Assembly (NCBI GenBank): GCA_004213555.1 | Contig: SHAP01000004.1 | Coordinates: forward strand, 62,001-126,000 | Length of the DNA stretch: 64,000 nt | Source: Phycisphaeraceae bacterium | GTDB lineage: Bacteria > Planctomycetota > Phycisphaerae > Phycisphaerales > SM1A02 | Direction of reading: 5' to 3' | Part shown: one piece after another, positions 49,131 through 57,506 of the stretch | Layout of the letters: each line of letters begins with the position of its first letter | Position numbering within the stretch: the stretch's first letter is position 1 | Program-made: the position numbers and the translations under genes | The notes under the pieces: generated by a model | The model's database searches: none | Told to the model about the DNA's origin: nothing | The model's input: only the letters and a program-made list of their open reading frames with translations

Positions 49131-49159
49131 TTGACGACCGGTCCCTCCCTATGAAGGAT
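49131..49159 (+). promoter_or_regulatory. Candidate promoter of the small transcription unit after ftsK
   Basis: TTGACG and AAGGAT are separated by 17 bases. The -35 box matches 5/6, the -10 box only 3/6. Transcription would begin near 49166, just before the leader hairpin at 49171. Confidence 0.3.
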
Positions 49160-49170
49160 CGGGCGATGTG

Positions 49171-49232
49171 CCCTTCAGGACGCTGAAGGGGAAAATTCGG
49201 CCGGCGGCGGCTTGGGGCTGCGACGGCTGGCC
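49171..49232 (+). other. Structured leader before the 22-codon ORF
   Basis: A perfect 8-bp stem with a GACG loop (CCCTTCAG and CTGAAGGG, 49171-49190) is followed by a GC-rich stem with pairing GGCC at 49199 and GGCTGGCC at 49225. Together they fill the space between the candidate promoter and the ribosome site at 49246. This is a structural reading only; no known RNA family was recognised. Confidence 0.4.
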
Positions 49233-49245
49233 ATAATTCTTCTTC

Positions 49246-49261
49246 AAGGAGGTGATCCAGC
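49246..49261 (+). promoter_or_regulatory. Extreme Shine-Dalgarno site, 16 bases complementary to 16S rRNA 3' end
   Basis: AAGGAGGTGATCCAGC is the exact complement of GCTGGATCACCTCCTT, the usual end of bacterial 16S rRNA. AGGAGG ends nine bases before the ATG at 49262. Sequence on either side does not resemble rRNA, so this is not the end of a 16S gene. The match length is far beyond an ordinary ribosome site. Confidence 0.7.
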
Positions 49262-49330
49262 ATGAACAATCAAACCCCACACCGGAACCGTGCCCCCCGC
49301 AGAGCGATCACCTGCCGACGGGATGGGTGA
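49262..49330 (+). CDS. Putative 22-residue Arg-rich peptide
   Basis: ATG at 49262 reads 22 codons to TGA at 49330. The peptide is MNNQTPHRNRAPRRAITCRR plus DG, with six Arg and one Cys, so it is strongly basic. Its start is placed precisely behind the extended ribosome site, and a terminator lies 41 bases after its stop. There is no homolog known to me. A control RNA whose ORF is only a vehicle for ribosome binding is an alternative. Confidence 0.45.
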   Translation: MNNQTPHRNRAPRRAITCRRDG

Positions 49331-49370
49331 CCGGCACGTCCGGACACTTCCTTATTTCTCATTACCTTTC

Positions 49371-49405
49371 CCCGGCGGTCGTTCAGCGGCCGCCGGGTTC
49401 GTTTT
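49371..49405 (+). terminator. Hairpin terminator after the small ORF, overlapping the birA end
   Basis: CCCGGCGG (49371-49378) pairs with CCGCCGGG (49390-49397), loop of 11 bases, followed by TTCGTTTT on the plus strand. The minus-strand birA stop lies inside the hairpin. The T tract is on the plus side, so it is read as the end of the small plus-strand unit. Confidence 0.6.
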
Positions 49406-50012
49406 GTGGCCATGGTGCACCATCGAGCACCACCCTCGACCAGGCGGCATGAAGTCCGGTCGGGCCACCGCGATGCAGATCCGCCAAGCGATGCTCAACC
49501 CTTGATGCCACCAAGCGGGCCAGTTCCGGAATCTCAGGAAGGGGCTGGCCGGCCGGCAACACGTCTTGCACCGAAGCCGCCGGCCACCCATCGGCCCGCA
49601 CCCGACGCGGACCCGAGCCAACGTTCAACCCAATGCCAATGATGGATGTGAGCATGCCATCTGGGGTTCGGGTGCCTTCCACCAGGATGCCGCCAAGTTT
49701 CAACCCATCACACACCACATCGTTGATGGGCTTTACACACACCGGTACACCAGTCGCAGCGCGGATGGCTTCCGCCAAAGCAATCCCCACCGTTGGCGTC
49801 AGACCATCGGGCGACAACGGTTCTTCATGCCGCGCGTAGCGGGTGAGATACAGACCAACACCATCGGGGGAATCCCAAGCCCGTCCGTGCGTGCCCCGGC
49901 CTGCCGTTTGCAGGGATGCCCGCAGCCAATGCATGCCTTCCGCCCCTGCTTCCAATCGACGTTTGGCCTCTTCGTTGGTGGAATCGACTTGGTCGAGCGT
50001 TTCAATCAGCAC
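49383..50012 (-). CDS. birA: Biotin-[acetyl-CoA-carboxylase] ligase, catalytic domain only
   Basis: 209 residues from GTG at 50012 (inside the end of the HMG-CoA lyase gene); TTG at 50036 is a longer choice. IETLDQVDSTNEEAKRRL, QTAGRGTHGRAWDSPDGVGLYLT and KPINDVVCDGLKLGGILVEG correspond to the BirA substrate, ATP and lysine-handling motifs. It has no N-terminal helix-turn-helix, so it should be an enzyme without repressor role. It attaches biotin to acyl-CoA carboxylases, fitting the carboxylase gene nearby. Confidence 0.9.
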   Translation of the reverse strand: MLIETLDQVDSTNEEAKRRLEAGAEGMHWLRASLQTAGRGTHGRAWDSPDGVGLYLTRYARHEEPLSPDGLTPTVGIALAEAIRAATGVPVCVKPINDVVCDGLKLGGILVEGTRTPDGMLTSIIGIGLNVGSGPRRVRADGWPAASVQDVLPAGQPLPEIPELARLVASRVEHRLADLHRGGPTGLHAAWSRVVLDGAPWPQNEPGGR

Positions 50013-50902
50013 GAGGTGCCCCGCAAACGCTTCCAAACCTTCGAGGGCGGCTCACGCTCGAGCGCGGTTGCCACCACATCGGTCGCCCGGGCCAGCTTGA
50101 CCAAATCGATGCCAGGGTCGAAGCCTTCGTTCACCAAGAAGTCCACCAGATCTTCCGTCGCCAAATTCCCCCCGGCCCCCGGTGCGAACGGACACCCGCC
50201 GAATCCCCCTGCCGACCCATCGAAGGTTCGAACCCCCGCTGCGAGACCAGCGCCAACACACGACAAAGCCGCGCCGCGGGTGTCATGGAGATGCAGGGCG
50301 GTGGCGGTAAGTGGCAGGCTGCTCGCGCACGCCGAAAGAACGGCGTTGACTGTGCCCGGCACCGCGGAACCAATCGTGTCAGAGATGGCGATCTCGTCGC
50401 AACCCATTGCAAGCAAACGCTCCACCACACCGTTCACCTGACCCGGATCAACCGCCCCGTCGTACGGGCAATCAAAAGCACATGAGACGTACCCCCGCAC
50501 ATGCAAGTTGGCCTGCTTGGCCTGGGTGACCACTTCAGCAAAGGTGTCCAGTGATCCGTCGACCGTCTGCCCCAAATTGGCTTGGGCAAAGCCTTCGGTG
50601 GCCGAAGCGAAAACCGCCACCGAGGACAGGCCCGCGGCCAAGGCACCATCGAGGCCCCGTAGGTTGGGCACCAGCGCAGAGGCATGGGGCACGACATCTT
50701 TGGCGACGGCCGCCACTTCGGCGGCATCGGACATCGCCGGAACGCGATCGGGTCGGACAAACGCCGCGACCTCAATGCGAGAAAGCCCCGCCGATGCCAA
50801 AGCTCGAACAAACGCGAGTTTGACTTCGGTCGACAACACGGCACATTCGTTCTGAAGACCGTCGCGCGGTCCCACTTCGACCACCGTCACCGGTTCAGTC
50901 AC
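50006..50902 (-). CDS. Hydroxymethylglutaryl-CoA lyase
   Basis: 298 residues from GTG at 50902, overlapping the hydratase gene by eight bases. VEVGPRDGLQNE (about 7-18), HLHDTRGAALS and the signature GGFGGCPFAPGAGGNLATED (with the catalytic Cys) are the HMG-CoA lyase blocks. It cleaves HMG-CoA to acetoacetate and acetyl-CoA, the last step of leucine breakdown. It follows methylglutaconyl-CoA hydratase. Confidence 0.93.
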   Translation of the reverse strand: MTEPVTVVEVGPRDGLQNECAVLSTEVKLAFVRALASAGLSRIEVAAFVRPDRVPAMSDAAEVAAVAKDVVPHASALVPNLRGLDGALAAGLSSVAVFASATEGFAQANLGQTVDGSLDTFAEVVTQAKQANLHVRGYVSCAFDCPYDGAVDPGQVNGVVERLLAMGCDEIAISDTIGSAVPGTVNAVLSACASSLPLTATALHLHDTRGAALSCVGAGLAAGVRTFDGSAGGFGGCPFAPGAGGNLATEDLVDFLVNEGFDPGIDLVKLARATDVVATALEREPPSKVWKRLRGTSC

Positions 50903-51674
50903 GAGGAGGGCTCCACGGTGGCGGTGTGCGTTCAAAGAACGCTTGCATCCCCGCCACGCCTTCGGCACTGGCCCGACGGTCCGCAATCGCTTCCGCGGTC
51001 AGCGTGGCTGGATCGGAGTGACCAGGAAGTTGTTGCAGCAAGGCTTTCCAAGCCGCGATCGCGCCCGGCGCCGCGCGGCGAATGCGGTCGATCGTGGCGT
51101 TGATGGCCAGGTCCAGTCCATCTTCATCGACCACCGAATGGACAAGCCCCAAATCCGAAGCTCGGGCGGCGTCGATGCTGGCACCCGTGATGCCCAGCGT
51201 GCGAACGGCTCCAGGACCCATCTTGCCCAAGAGGAATGGCGCGATCACCGCAGGAATGAGACCCAAACGAACTTCCGTGAGGGCAAATCGGGCGGAGGGC
51301 AAGGCGTAGGCCAAATCACACGCAGCCACCAAACCGACGCCGCCTCCGTACGCGGACCCCTGCACGCGAGCAATCACTGGTTTGGGACAATCGCGCACCG
51401 CCAACAACATGGCGGACAATCCTTGGGCGTCGGCAATATTTTCATCGCGGCTGGCTTCGGCCATCCTTCGCATCCACGCCAAGTCCGCGCCCGCACTGAA
51501 CGAGGGACCTTCGGAAGCCAACACCACCGCGCGGATGGCGTCATCTTTGCCGACGTCTCGGAACGCGTTGTGCAAATCAGAGACCAATCCATCGTCAAAA
51601 GCGTTGTGACGTTCGGGATTGCTCAAAAACATCCGTCGCACATCACCATCATCTTTGATCGTCAGATTGGTCAT
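50895..51674 (-). CDS. Enoyl-CoA hydratase, probably methylglutaconyl-CoA hydratase
   Basis: 259 residues from ATG at 51674, four bases after the carboxylase stop. It is a crotonase fold with LSNPERHNAFDDGLV, the oxyanion loop SFSAGADLAWMRRMAEA and QGSAYGGGVGLVAACDLAYA. The position between methylcrotonyl-CoA carboxylase and HMG-CoA lyase sets the substrate as methylglutaconyl-CoA. That specificity is inferred from neighbours. Confidence 0.88.
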   Translation of the reverse strand: MTNLTIKDDGDVRRMFLSNPERHNAFDDGLVSDLHNAFRDVGKDDAIRAVVLASEGPSFSAGADLAWMRRMAEASRDENIADAQGLSAMLLAVRDCPKPVIARVQGSAYGGGVGLVAACDLAYALPSARFALTEVRLGLIPAVIAPFLLGKMGPGAVRTLGITGASIDAARASDLGLVHSVVDEDGLDLAINATIDRIRRAAPGAIAAWKALLQQLPGHSDPATLTAEAIADRRASAEGVAGMQAFFERTPPPWSPPRD

Positions 51675-51678
51675 TTGG

Positions 51679-53283
51679 TCACATCCGGAACACCGAATGG
51701 GATCGATCAGGCCACGGTTGATAGCGAGACACTTCAATGGCCCGCGCAAGCACCGCACGGGTTTCTCGGGGGTCAATGACCCCGTCGTCCCACAGCCGCG
51801 CGGAGGCAAACCAAGCGCTGCCTTCGGTTTCGTATTTTTGCAACACTGGATCGGTGATCTCACGCGCTTCTTCTTCAGACAAGGGAGGTTCGCCGGCCGT
51901 TTCCCGCTGCGCATCCTTGACGGTGCGCAAGACGCCTGCCGCTTGGGGGCCACCCATCACCGAGATACGAGCGTTGGGCCACATCCACATCATGCGAGGA
52001 CCAAACGCCCGTCCGCACATGCCGTAGTTGCCCGCACCGAAGGAGCCCCCGATGACCACGGTGAATTTCGGCACATTGGCGTTGGACACGGCCGCCACCA
52101 ACTTCGCGCCGTCTTTGGCAATACCTCCAGCCTCGACTTTGGAACCCACCATGAAGCCCGTGATGTTCTGCAAGAACACCAAAGGAATGCCACGCTGAGA
52201 ACACAACTCGACGAAGTGAGCGCCTTTGAGTGATGACTCCGAAAAGAGAACACCGTTGTTGGCGACGATGCCAACACTCCAGCCATCGATCCGGGCAAAC
52301 CCGGTGGCCAAAGAAGTGCCGTACTCCCTTTTGAACTCGTGAAATTCACTGGCATCCACCAAACGGGCAATCACTTCACGGACATCCGATTGCACGCGGG
52401 CGTCCGCAGGAATCAGACCCAGCAGATCTTCCGAGGGAAACTTGGGCGCCTCGGGAAGCGCTCGAGGAATGGGCTGCAGATGTGGCACCCCCAGATTGGC
52501 GACGATGGATCGAACCAGCTGGAGACACTCTTCGTCGTTTTCAGCAATGTGATCCACAACTCCGCTGCGTTGACCATGGGTCTCGGCCCCGCCAAGCGTT
52601 TGATCGTCTACGTCTTCACCGATGGCCGCCTTCACCAAAGGCGGACCGGCCAAGTAAATCGTGCCCGTGCCGCGAACGATGATGGACTCGTCGCACATCG
52701 ATGGCACATACGCACCTCCGGCCGTGCACGAACCCATCACGGCCGCAATTTGCGGAATGCCTTGGGCCGACAACTGGGCTTGGTTGTAGAAGATGCGGCC
52801 GAAGTGATCCCGATCGGGGAACACCTCGGACTGCAACGGCAAAAATGCGCCGCCAGAGTCAACCAAGTACACACAAGGCAAACCATTTTCGGCCGCAATC
52901 TCTTGCGCTCGCAAATGTTTCTTGACGGTCAACGGAAAATACGTGCCGCCTTTCACGGTGGCATCGTTGGCCACAATCATGCACGGACGCCGCGCGATGT
53001 CGCCGATGCCACACACCATCCCCGCACTCGGTACCGAGGAGTCGTACACCCCGTCGGCGGCGAAAGGCGCCACTTCCAAGAACATGCTTCCAGGATCGAT
53101 CAATTGCTGAATGCGGTCTCGGACAAACAGCTTGCCGCGGGCCGTGTGCTTGTCCCGTGCCTTCGCCCCGCCGCCCTCTTGCACGACCGACCGTCGAGCG
53201 GCCAGTTCCGCGCAGGCGGCTTCCATGGCTTCCCGATTTTCAGAAGCCTTGGCCGGATCGAGTTCTTGACCAAGAGGGCGCAT
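51679..53283 (-). CDS. Methylcrotonyl-CoA carboxylase, beta (carboxyltransferase) subunit
   Basis: 534 residues. The carboxyltransferase core has the block [20 protein letters not shown], typical of methylcrotonyl-CoA enzymes rather than propionyl-CoA enzymes. [37 protein letters not shown] and [20 protein letters not shown] are also present. The biotin-carrying alpha subunit is not in the window. It works in leucine degradation. A 36-base gap separates it from trpS upstream. Confidence 0.92.
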   Translation of the reverse strand: MRPLGQELDPAKASENREAMEAACAELAARRSVVQEGGGAKARDKHTARGKLFVRDRIQQLIDPGSMFLEVAPFAADGVYDSSVPSAGMVCGIGDIARRPCMIVANDATVKGGTYFPLTVKKHLRAQEIAAENGLPCVYLVDSGGAFLPLQSEVFPDRDHFGRIFYNQAQLSAQGIPQIAAVMGSCTAGGAYVPSMCDESIIVRGTGTIYLAGPPLVKAAIGEDVDDQTLGGAETHGQRSGVVDHIAENDEECLQLVRSIVANLGVPHLQPIPRALPEAPKFPSEDLLGLIPADARVQSDVREVIARLVDASEFHEFKREYGTSLATGFARIDGWSVGIVANNGVLFSESSLKGAHFVELCSQRGIPLVFLQNITGFMVGSKVEAGGIAKDGAKLVAAVSNANVPKFTVVIGGSFGAGNYGMCGRAFGPRMMWMWPNARISVMGGPQAAGVLRTVKDAQRETAGEPPLSEEEAREITDPVLQKYETEGSAWFASARLWDDGVIDPRETRAVLARAIEVSRYQPWPDRSHSVFRM

Positions 53284-53319
53284 GCAGTGGTATCGGCTCT
53301 TCGAGGCCCCTCCTGTACC

Positions 53320-54378
53320 TCAGTCCAAAGAGAGAGATCGCTTCCAGAAGCCCAATCCTGCGGCTTCTTTGGCCATGGCGAGGGTTTCTTCCGCCACGGC
53401 GTTGGCCCGGCGGCTGCCCTCACGCAAAATATCGATGAGATCATCGTCCCGGTCGTCCCAGGCGGCCCGGCGTTCACGCATGGGAGCAATCAGGGCATCG
53501 ATGGCTTCGGCGACCTCAATTTTGATGTGGCCATCGCCAATGTCATCGCCCGCGGCGTAACGGCGTTCCAGTTCGGCCACGCGATCGTCGTCACTGATGA
53601 AGGTGCGCACGTACTGGAAGAGTGCATTTTCGACATCACCCGGCTCGTCCGGAGATTGCCGACCGGTGTACAGCTTGCCCAGCTTCTTTTTGATCTGTTT
53701 GAATTCGTCGGTAAGGAAGATCGCGTTGCCCAAACTCTTGCTCATCTTGTTGACACCATCGGTGCCCGGGAGACGAGCCACCTCGCCCACATCCGCTTCC
53801 GGAATCGGGAAGACGCCGCCGGCTGCAGCATGGTCAGCATCTTCGGTCTTGGGGTCCACCCCGCAGTACAGCTGGTTGAACCGCCGCGCCACTTCGCGGG
53901 TCAACTCGATGTGCGGAATCTGATCTTCACCAACCGGGACGGCGTGGGCACGGAATGCCAAGATGTCTGCGGTTTGTCCCACGGCGTAGAGGGGGAAGCC
54001 AAAGGAGTAGTTGTCGCCCAGATTCTTCACCTTGATCTCATCCTTCAAGGTTGGATTGCGCATGACGCGGTTGTACGGCAGCAGCATCGCGAACAAATAC
54101 GTGAGTTCAGAAATCGCTGGAACTTCGGTCTGCAGAAAAATCGCGGTCTTCTCGGGATCGAGTCCCATGGCCAAATAATCACGCACGATCTGCAACGTGT
54201 CACGACGAATCTCGTCCGGCTTTTCACTTCGGGTGGTGAAAGCGTGCATGTTGGCAATCAACACGAAGCATTCGGCTTGGTTCTGCAATTCGACGCGTCG
54301 ACGAACCGAACCGACCCAGTGGCCAAGGTGGAGTTGTCCGGTTGGGGTATCACCGGTGAGCATGCGACGTTGCGTCAT
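53320..54378 (-). CDS. trpS: Tryptophanyl-tRNA synthetase
   Basis: 352 residues. The class I HIGH motif reads GQLHLGHWVGSVRR (about 14-27), and KMSKS is NKMSKSLGN (about 206-214). DILAFRAHAVPVGEDQIPHIELTREVARRFN is the tryptophan-enzyme block. Length and domain order are those of the usual bacterial enzyme. It starts a run that continues into the leucine genes. Confidence 0.96.
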   Translation of the reverse strand: MTQRRMLTGDTPTGQLHLGHWVGSVRRRVELQNQAECFVLIANMHAFTTRSEKPDEIRRDTLQIVRDYLAMGLDPEKTAIFLQTEVPAISELTYLFAMLLPYNRVMRNPTLKDEIKVKNLGDNYSFGFPLYAVGQTADILAFRAHAVPVGEDQIPHIELTREVARRFNQLYCGVDPKTEDADHAAAGGVFPIPEADVGEVARLPGTDGVNKMSKSLGNAIFLTDEFKQIKKKLGKLYTGRQSPDEPGDVENALFQYVRTFISDDDRVAELERRYAAGDDIGDGHIKIEVAEAIDALIAPMRERRAAWDDRDDDLIDILREGSRRANAVAEETLAMAKEAAGLGFWKRSLSLD

Positions 54379-54412
54379 GACAATTCATCCTTCAAAAAAG
54401 GGGAAAGGACCA

Positions 54413-55222
54413 TCATACGGAAGCCGAGGTCGAGAGCCACGTCAAGACAATGTTGAGGAGATTGAAAAGCACATGGACCACCACGGCGCTCTCAATTCGA
54501 CCCGTCTGGGCCCGCAAGATGCCCAAACCGAGGCCAAGCACAAAGAGTCCGGGCAAACCGTCCCACTGAACCGCCCCCAAATGTGCTGCCGCAAAAAGTC
54601 CCGCCGTCATGACCACCCCCCAACGTGCGGAACCCAGCAGACGGGTCAGGGCCGGCTGCAGTAAACCACGAAAGGCAACCTCTTCAAGCCAAGGCACCGC
54701 CAGTGTGACCATGAGCACAAAAGTTGGGACCACCCAACCTGAACTTTCGATCAACATCGCCAGAGACGCATGACCGATGGGATCGGACGGTTCACCAGCG
54801 AAGACTTGTCGCATCAACGACGAAATGGTGGCCGCCCCCACCACCACCAACCAGACGGGAAGGAACCGACGAACCCCCAGACGGATGGCCTCTCGTCGAG
54901 AAATCCGATTGGGCACGGGAAGGGTGGGGAAAAAACGGTTCACGGTGAGCAAGAGCACGATCTGCAGTGGCAAACTGAACAGCAGACCCAAAGTGTGCAC
55001 TTCCAACTCGGTCACCGGATACTCCGACTGAAGCAGCGTCACCAAGCCTTGACCCAAGAGCCCCAAGAGCAGCAAACCCGCAAAGATGAAGAATCCTTCG
55101 GCTGGCGATCGATTGGTTGTGCTCGCGCTGTGGGGCAGGGCGTACCATCCATTCCACTGTCCGTGCAGGATCACGACCGCCGCCGCCCCGATCAGGATGC
55201 CATCGAACACTGTCATGACCAT
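54413..55222 (-). CDS. CPBP-family intramembrane metalloprotease (CAAX-type)
   Basis: 269 residues from ATG at 55222, or 267 from ATG at 55216; neither has a clear ribosome site. About seven membrane helices. The glutamates of the active site are in WLEEVAFRGLLQP, with a histidine block in TAGLFAAAHLGAVQ and VVHVLFNLLNIVL. Family members cleave prenylated or other membrane proteins; some give immunity to bacteriocins. The start overlaps the divergent trpC start. Confidence 0.85.
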   Translation of the reverse strand: MVMTVFDGILIGAAAVVILHGQWNGWYALPHSASTTNRSPAEGFFIFAGLLLLGLLGQGLVTLLQSEYPVTELEVHTLGLLFSLPLQIVLLLTVNRFFPTLPVPNRISRREAIRLGVRRFLPVWLVVVGAATISSLMRQVFAGEPSDPIGHASLAMLIESSGWVVPTFVLMVTLAVPWLEEVAFRGLLQPALTRLLGSARWGVVMTAGLFAAAHLGAVQWDGLPGLFVLGLGLGILRAQTGRIESAVVVHVLFNLLNIVLTWLSTSASV

Positions 55223-56006
55223 CTTGGATGAAATCGTCTCAGAGACCCGCGCCGCATTGGAATCGGCCCTCGACCGCGACGCGGTGGCGGCCGGTGCCGC
55301 TGGGGATGCCCCTCCCACTCGGTCGTTGATCAAGGCTCTGGATGGCCCAGGGCACTTTCGGGTCATCGCCGAATTTAAGCGAAAATCCCCTTCCGGAGGC
55401 GAAATCCGGCCGGGATCCACGCCTCAAGAGGTGGTTTTGGCCTACGAGGCTGCTGGGGCCGCGGCCATTTCATGTCTGACCAACCAAACCTATTTTGGAG
55501 GCACGCTGCAAGATCTGAAGGCCGTGAAGGCCTCGGTGGAGATCCCCGTGCTCCGAAAAGACTTTGTGGTGGATCGCCGCCAACTGCTCGAAGCTCGTGG
55601 GGCCGGGGCCGATGCGGTCTTGTTGATTGCCGAATGTCTGCCTGGTCAAGCCTTGGACGACCTTGCGGGCGAAGCGTTGGCCCTGGGCCTCGATGTCTTG
55701 TTGGAAATCCATGATCGTGATGAGTTGCCCCGGGCCCTGTCCTGGACAGAACAACACCCCAGTCAGGTCCGCTTGGGCATCAACAACCGGAACCTCCGCA
55801 CCATGACCACCGACCTTGGCCACATTGAGGCTTTGTTGCCCCAACTGCCAAACCCAAGCAAGGTGGTCGCGGAATCGGGTTTGCGTGAATCCGCAGACCT
55901 TGCCCGGATGCAACGGGCCGGCATCAGGAATGGCTTGATTGGGGAACACCTGATGCGACAACCCGACCCTGGGGCAGCATTGAGTGACCTGCTTTCGGGT
56001 TCGTGA
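55215..56006 (+). CDS. trpC: Indole-3-glycerol phosphate synthase
   Basis: 263 residues. TILDEIVSETRAALESAL opens the usual TrpC N-terminus, and VIAEFKRKSPSGGEIRPGS, VPVLRKDFVVDRRQL-like VLRKDFVVDRRQLLEARGAGADAVLL, and GINNRNLRTMTTDL with VAESGLRESADL follow in the (beta/alpha)8 barrel. It makes indoleglycerol phosphate in tryptophan synthesis. No other trp gene is near, apart from trpS on the other strand. Confidence 0.95.
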   Translation: MTILDEIVSETRAALESALDRDAVAAGAAGDAPPTRSLIKALDGPGHFRVIAEFKRKSPSGGEIRPGSTPQEVVLAYEAAGAAAISCLTNQTYFGGTLQDLKAVKASVEIPVLRKDFVVDRRQLLEARGAGADAVLLIAECLPGQALDDLAGEALALGLDVLLEIHDRDELPRALSWTEQHPSQVRLGINNRNLRTMTTDLGHIEALLPQLPNPSKVVAESGLRESADLARMQRAGIRNGLIGEHLMRQPDPGAALSDLLSGS

Positions 56007-56036
56007 TTTCTCGCCCAAGCGGCCGATGAGGGGTCA

Positions 56037-56789
56037 ATGCCCCTTGCCCGATTGGAACATCCCAAAGACGGTCGCGCGGACTTGGTCCTTGCCCACCCAG
56101 AGCGACGCAATGCCACATCGATTGACTTGCTGGAAGAAGCCATTCGCTTGATTCGAGGCTTGGACAAAGACCGGTGTGTTTTGGTGATCCGAGGAGAAGG
56201 CCCACATTTTTGTGCGGGAATCGATCTCGACGAAGTGCTTGAGAGCACGGAGACGTGCTTTCGATTGCTCGAACTGCTTTCTCAATTCATGCGAGCGGTT
56301 CGGCGTGTGCCGGCCATCACGATTGCGCCGGTTCAAGGCGCCGCGATTGGTGGCGGATTTGGCCTTTTGTGTGCCTGCGATTTTGCGATCGGCACGCCAA
56401 ATACGAAAGTGGGCTATCCCCCGATTGAACTGGGGCTTTCACCCGCACTCATGACGCCATGGCTGGTGCAAAAAATTGGACCCTCATCCGCCCGGGCGTT
56501 CATGCTGCGAGGTGGCACCACCACGGGCACGGAAGCGGCCCGCCTGGGATTGTTGACCGATCTGGTGGCCGAGGAAGAACTTTCAGAATCCACCGACCGT
56601 TTGGCCGATCAACTTCTTGGCGCGGATCCCGCCGCGCTGCAAACAACCAAACGATATTTGAACCACTTTGAGGGTTCCGACCAGGACGTGATCCTTGATC
56701 ATGCGGCCGACGTGTCGGCCACATTGATGTCCCGGGACGCCACCCAGCGTCGTGTTTTTACTTTCCGCCAACAATCCAACCCACACTGA
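56037..56789 (+). CDS. Enoyl-CoA hydratase/isomerase family protein
   Basis: 250 residues. LAHPERRNATSIDLLEE, GEGPHFCAGIDLDEVLE and QGAAIGGGFGLLCACDFAIG are the crotonase blocks. One catalytic Glu appears to be at the GYPPIELGLSP segment (about 120-130). The acyl substrate is unknown. It follows trpC by 30 bases and precedes the DUF481 gene by 12. Confidence 0.88.
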   Translation: MPLARLEHPKDGRADLVLAHPERRNATSIDLLEEAIRLIRGLDKDRCVLVIRGEGPHFCAGIDLDEVLESTETCFRLLELLSQFMRAVRRVPAITIAPVQGAAIGGGFGLLCACDFAIGTPNTKVGYPPIELGLSPALMTPWLVQKIGPSSARAFMLRGGTTTGTEAARLGLLTDLVAEEELSESTDRLADQLLGADPAALQTTKRYLNHFEGSDQDVILDHAADVSATLMSRDATQRRVFTFRQQSNPH

Positions 56790-56801
56790 GTACGACCACG
56801 A

Positions 56802-57506
56802 ATGATCACCACCCTCGCTGCTTTGGCCCTCTTGGCCGCCGATGACGACTGGAACTTCAAACTGTCTTTGGGCTTTGACGCCTCCGGTGATGCCCAGACC
56901 GTCACCAATTTCCGGGTGGATATTGAAGGCGATCAGAAAGCCGAAGAACACAACTACGAGACGTTGCTTCGTATTCAATACGGAGAAAGCGAAGGCGAGC
57001 GAATCCGAAACGATGTGGAAGCTCGGTTCCGGGGCGACTGGAAATCCGGCGAAGAGCGATGGGGCCTGTTCAGTGACACGCGATTTCGAATCGACGAATT
57101 CCAAAACTTTGACACGAGACTTACCGAATCGTTGGGCGGCACGTATCAGATCTACGAGAACGAAGGCGACAAGAAATGGAACTTGGACGCGGTTTTCGGC
57201 GGCGGGTTTCGCCTGGACAGCGGACTGACCGATCCAACCGCAGACGAATTTGTTCCTGAAGGCAACATTGGCTTCCGGGGCTCTGTGGAACCATCCGACC
57301 GCCACGCCCTCAAAGGCTCATTGTTCCTGTATCCCGATCTGGATGGACTCGAGGAGTACCGAACATTCACCAACATCGATTGGAACTACATGCTCGACCC
57401 GGATCAAGGCCTGTCGCTCCGCATCAACGCGGACCAGGAGTACGACACCGCTCGATTGGTGCGGAGCGCTTGGAACGTCAAAATCATGGTTCAAGTGGAG
57501 CTCTAA
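56802..57506 (+). CDS. DUF481 outer-membrane beta-barrel protein
   Basis: 234 residues. A very short signal (MITTLAALALLA) precedes DDDWNFKLSLGFDASGDAQT, then repeated amphipathic strands rich in Arg, Asp and aromatic residues, ending with VRSAWNVKIMVQVEL, the usual barrel C-terminus. DUF481 proteins are outer-membrane barrels of unclear role. The stop overlaps the convergent helicase stop. Confidence 0.85.
   Translation: MITTLAALALLAADDDWNFKLSLGFDASGDAQTVTNFRVDIEGDQKAEEHNYETLLRIQYGESEGERIRNDVEARFRGDWKSGEERWGLFSDTRFRIDEFQNFDTRLTESLGGTYQIYENEGDKKWNLDAVFGGGFRLDSGLTDPTADEFVPEGNIGFRGSVEPSDRHALKGSLFLYPDLDGLEEYRTFTNIDWNYMLDPDQGLSLRINADQEYDTARLVRSAWNVKIMVQVEL

Larger units (their letters stand above)
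49006..49382. other. Region without long gene between ftsK and birA
   Basis: 377 bases with no long credible ORF. It holds a weak stem after ftsK (GGCCAC and GTGGCC, 49016-49034, T run in the loop), then the candidate promoter, leader hairpins, extended ribosome site, 22-codon ORF and terminator listed separately. No rRNA or tRNA was recognised here. Confidence 0.6.

Noticed and set aside
49246-49262. The end of a 16S rRNA gene on the minus strand
   Set aside because: Only 16 bases match; the sequence that should be upstream of the 16S end (above 49262) does not resemble rRNA.
49252-49452. A 66-codon ORF in another frame after the extended ribosome site
   Set aside because: It would read through the terminator and into birA; the ATG at 49262 is better placed.
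50221-50240. tRNA-like T-loop sequence GGTTCGAACCC
   Set aside because: It lies within the HMG-CoA lyase gene and no cloverleaf can be built around it.
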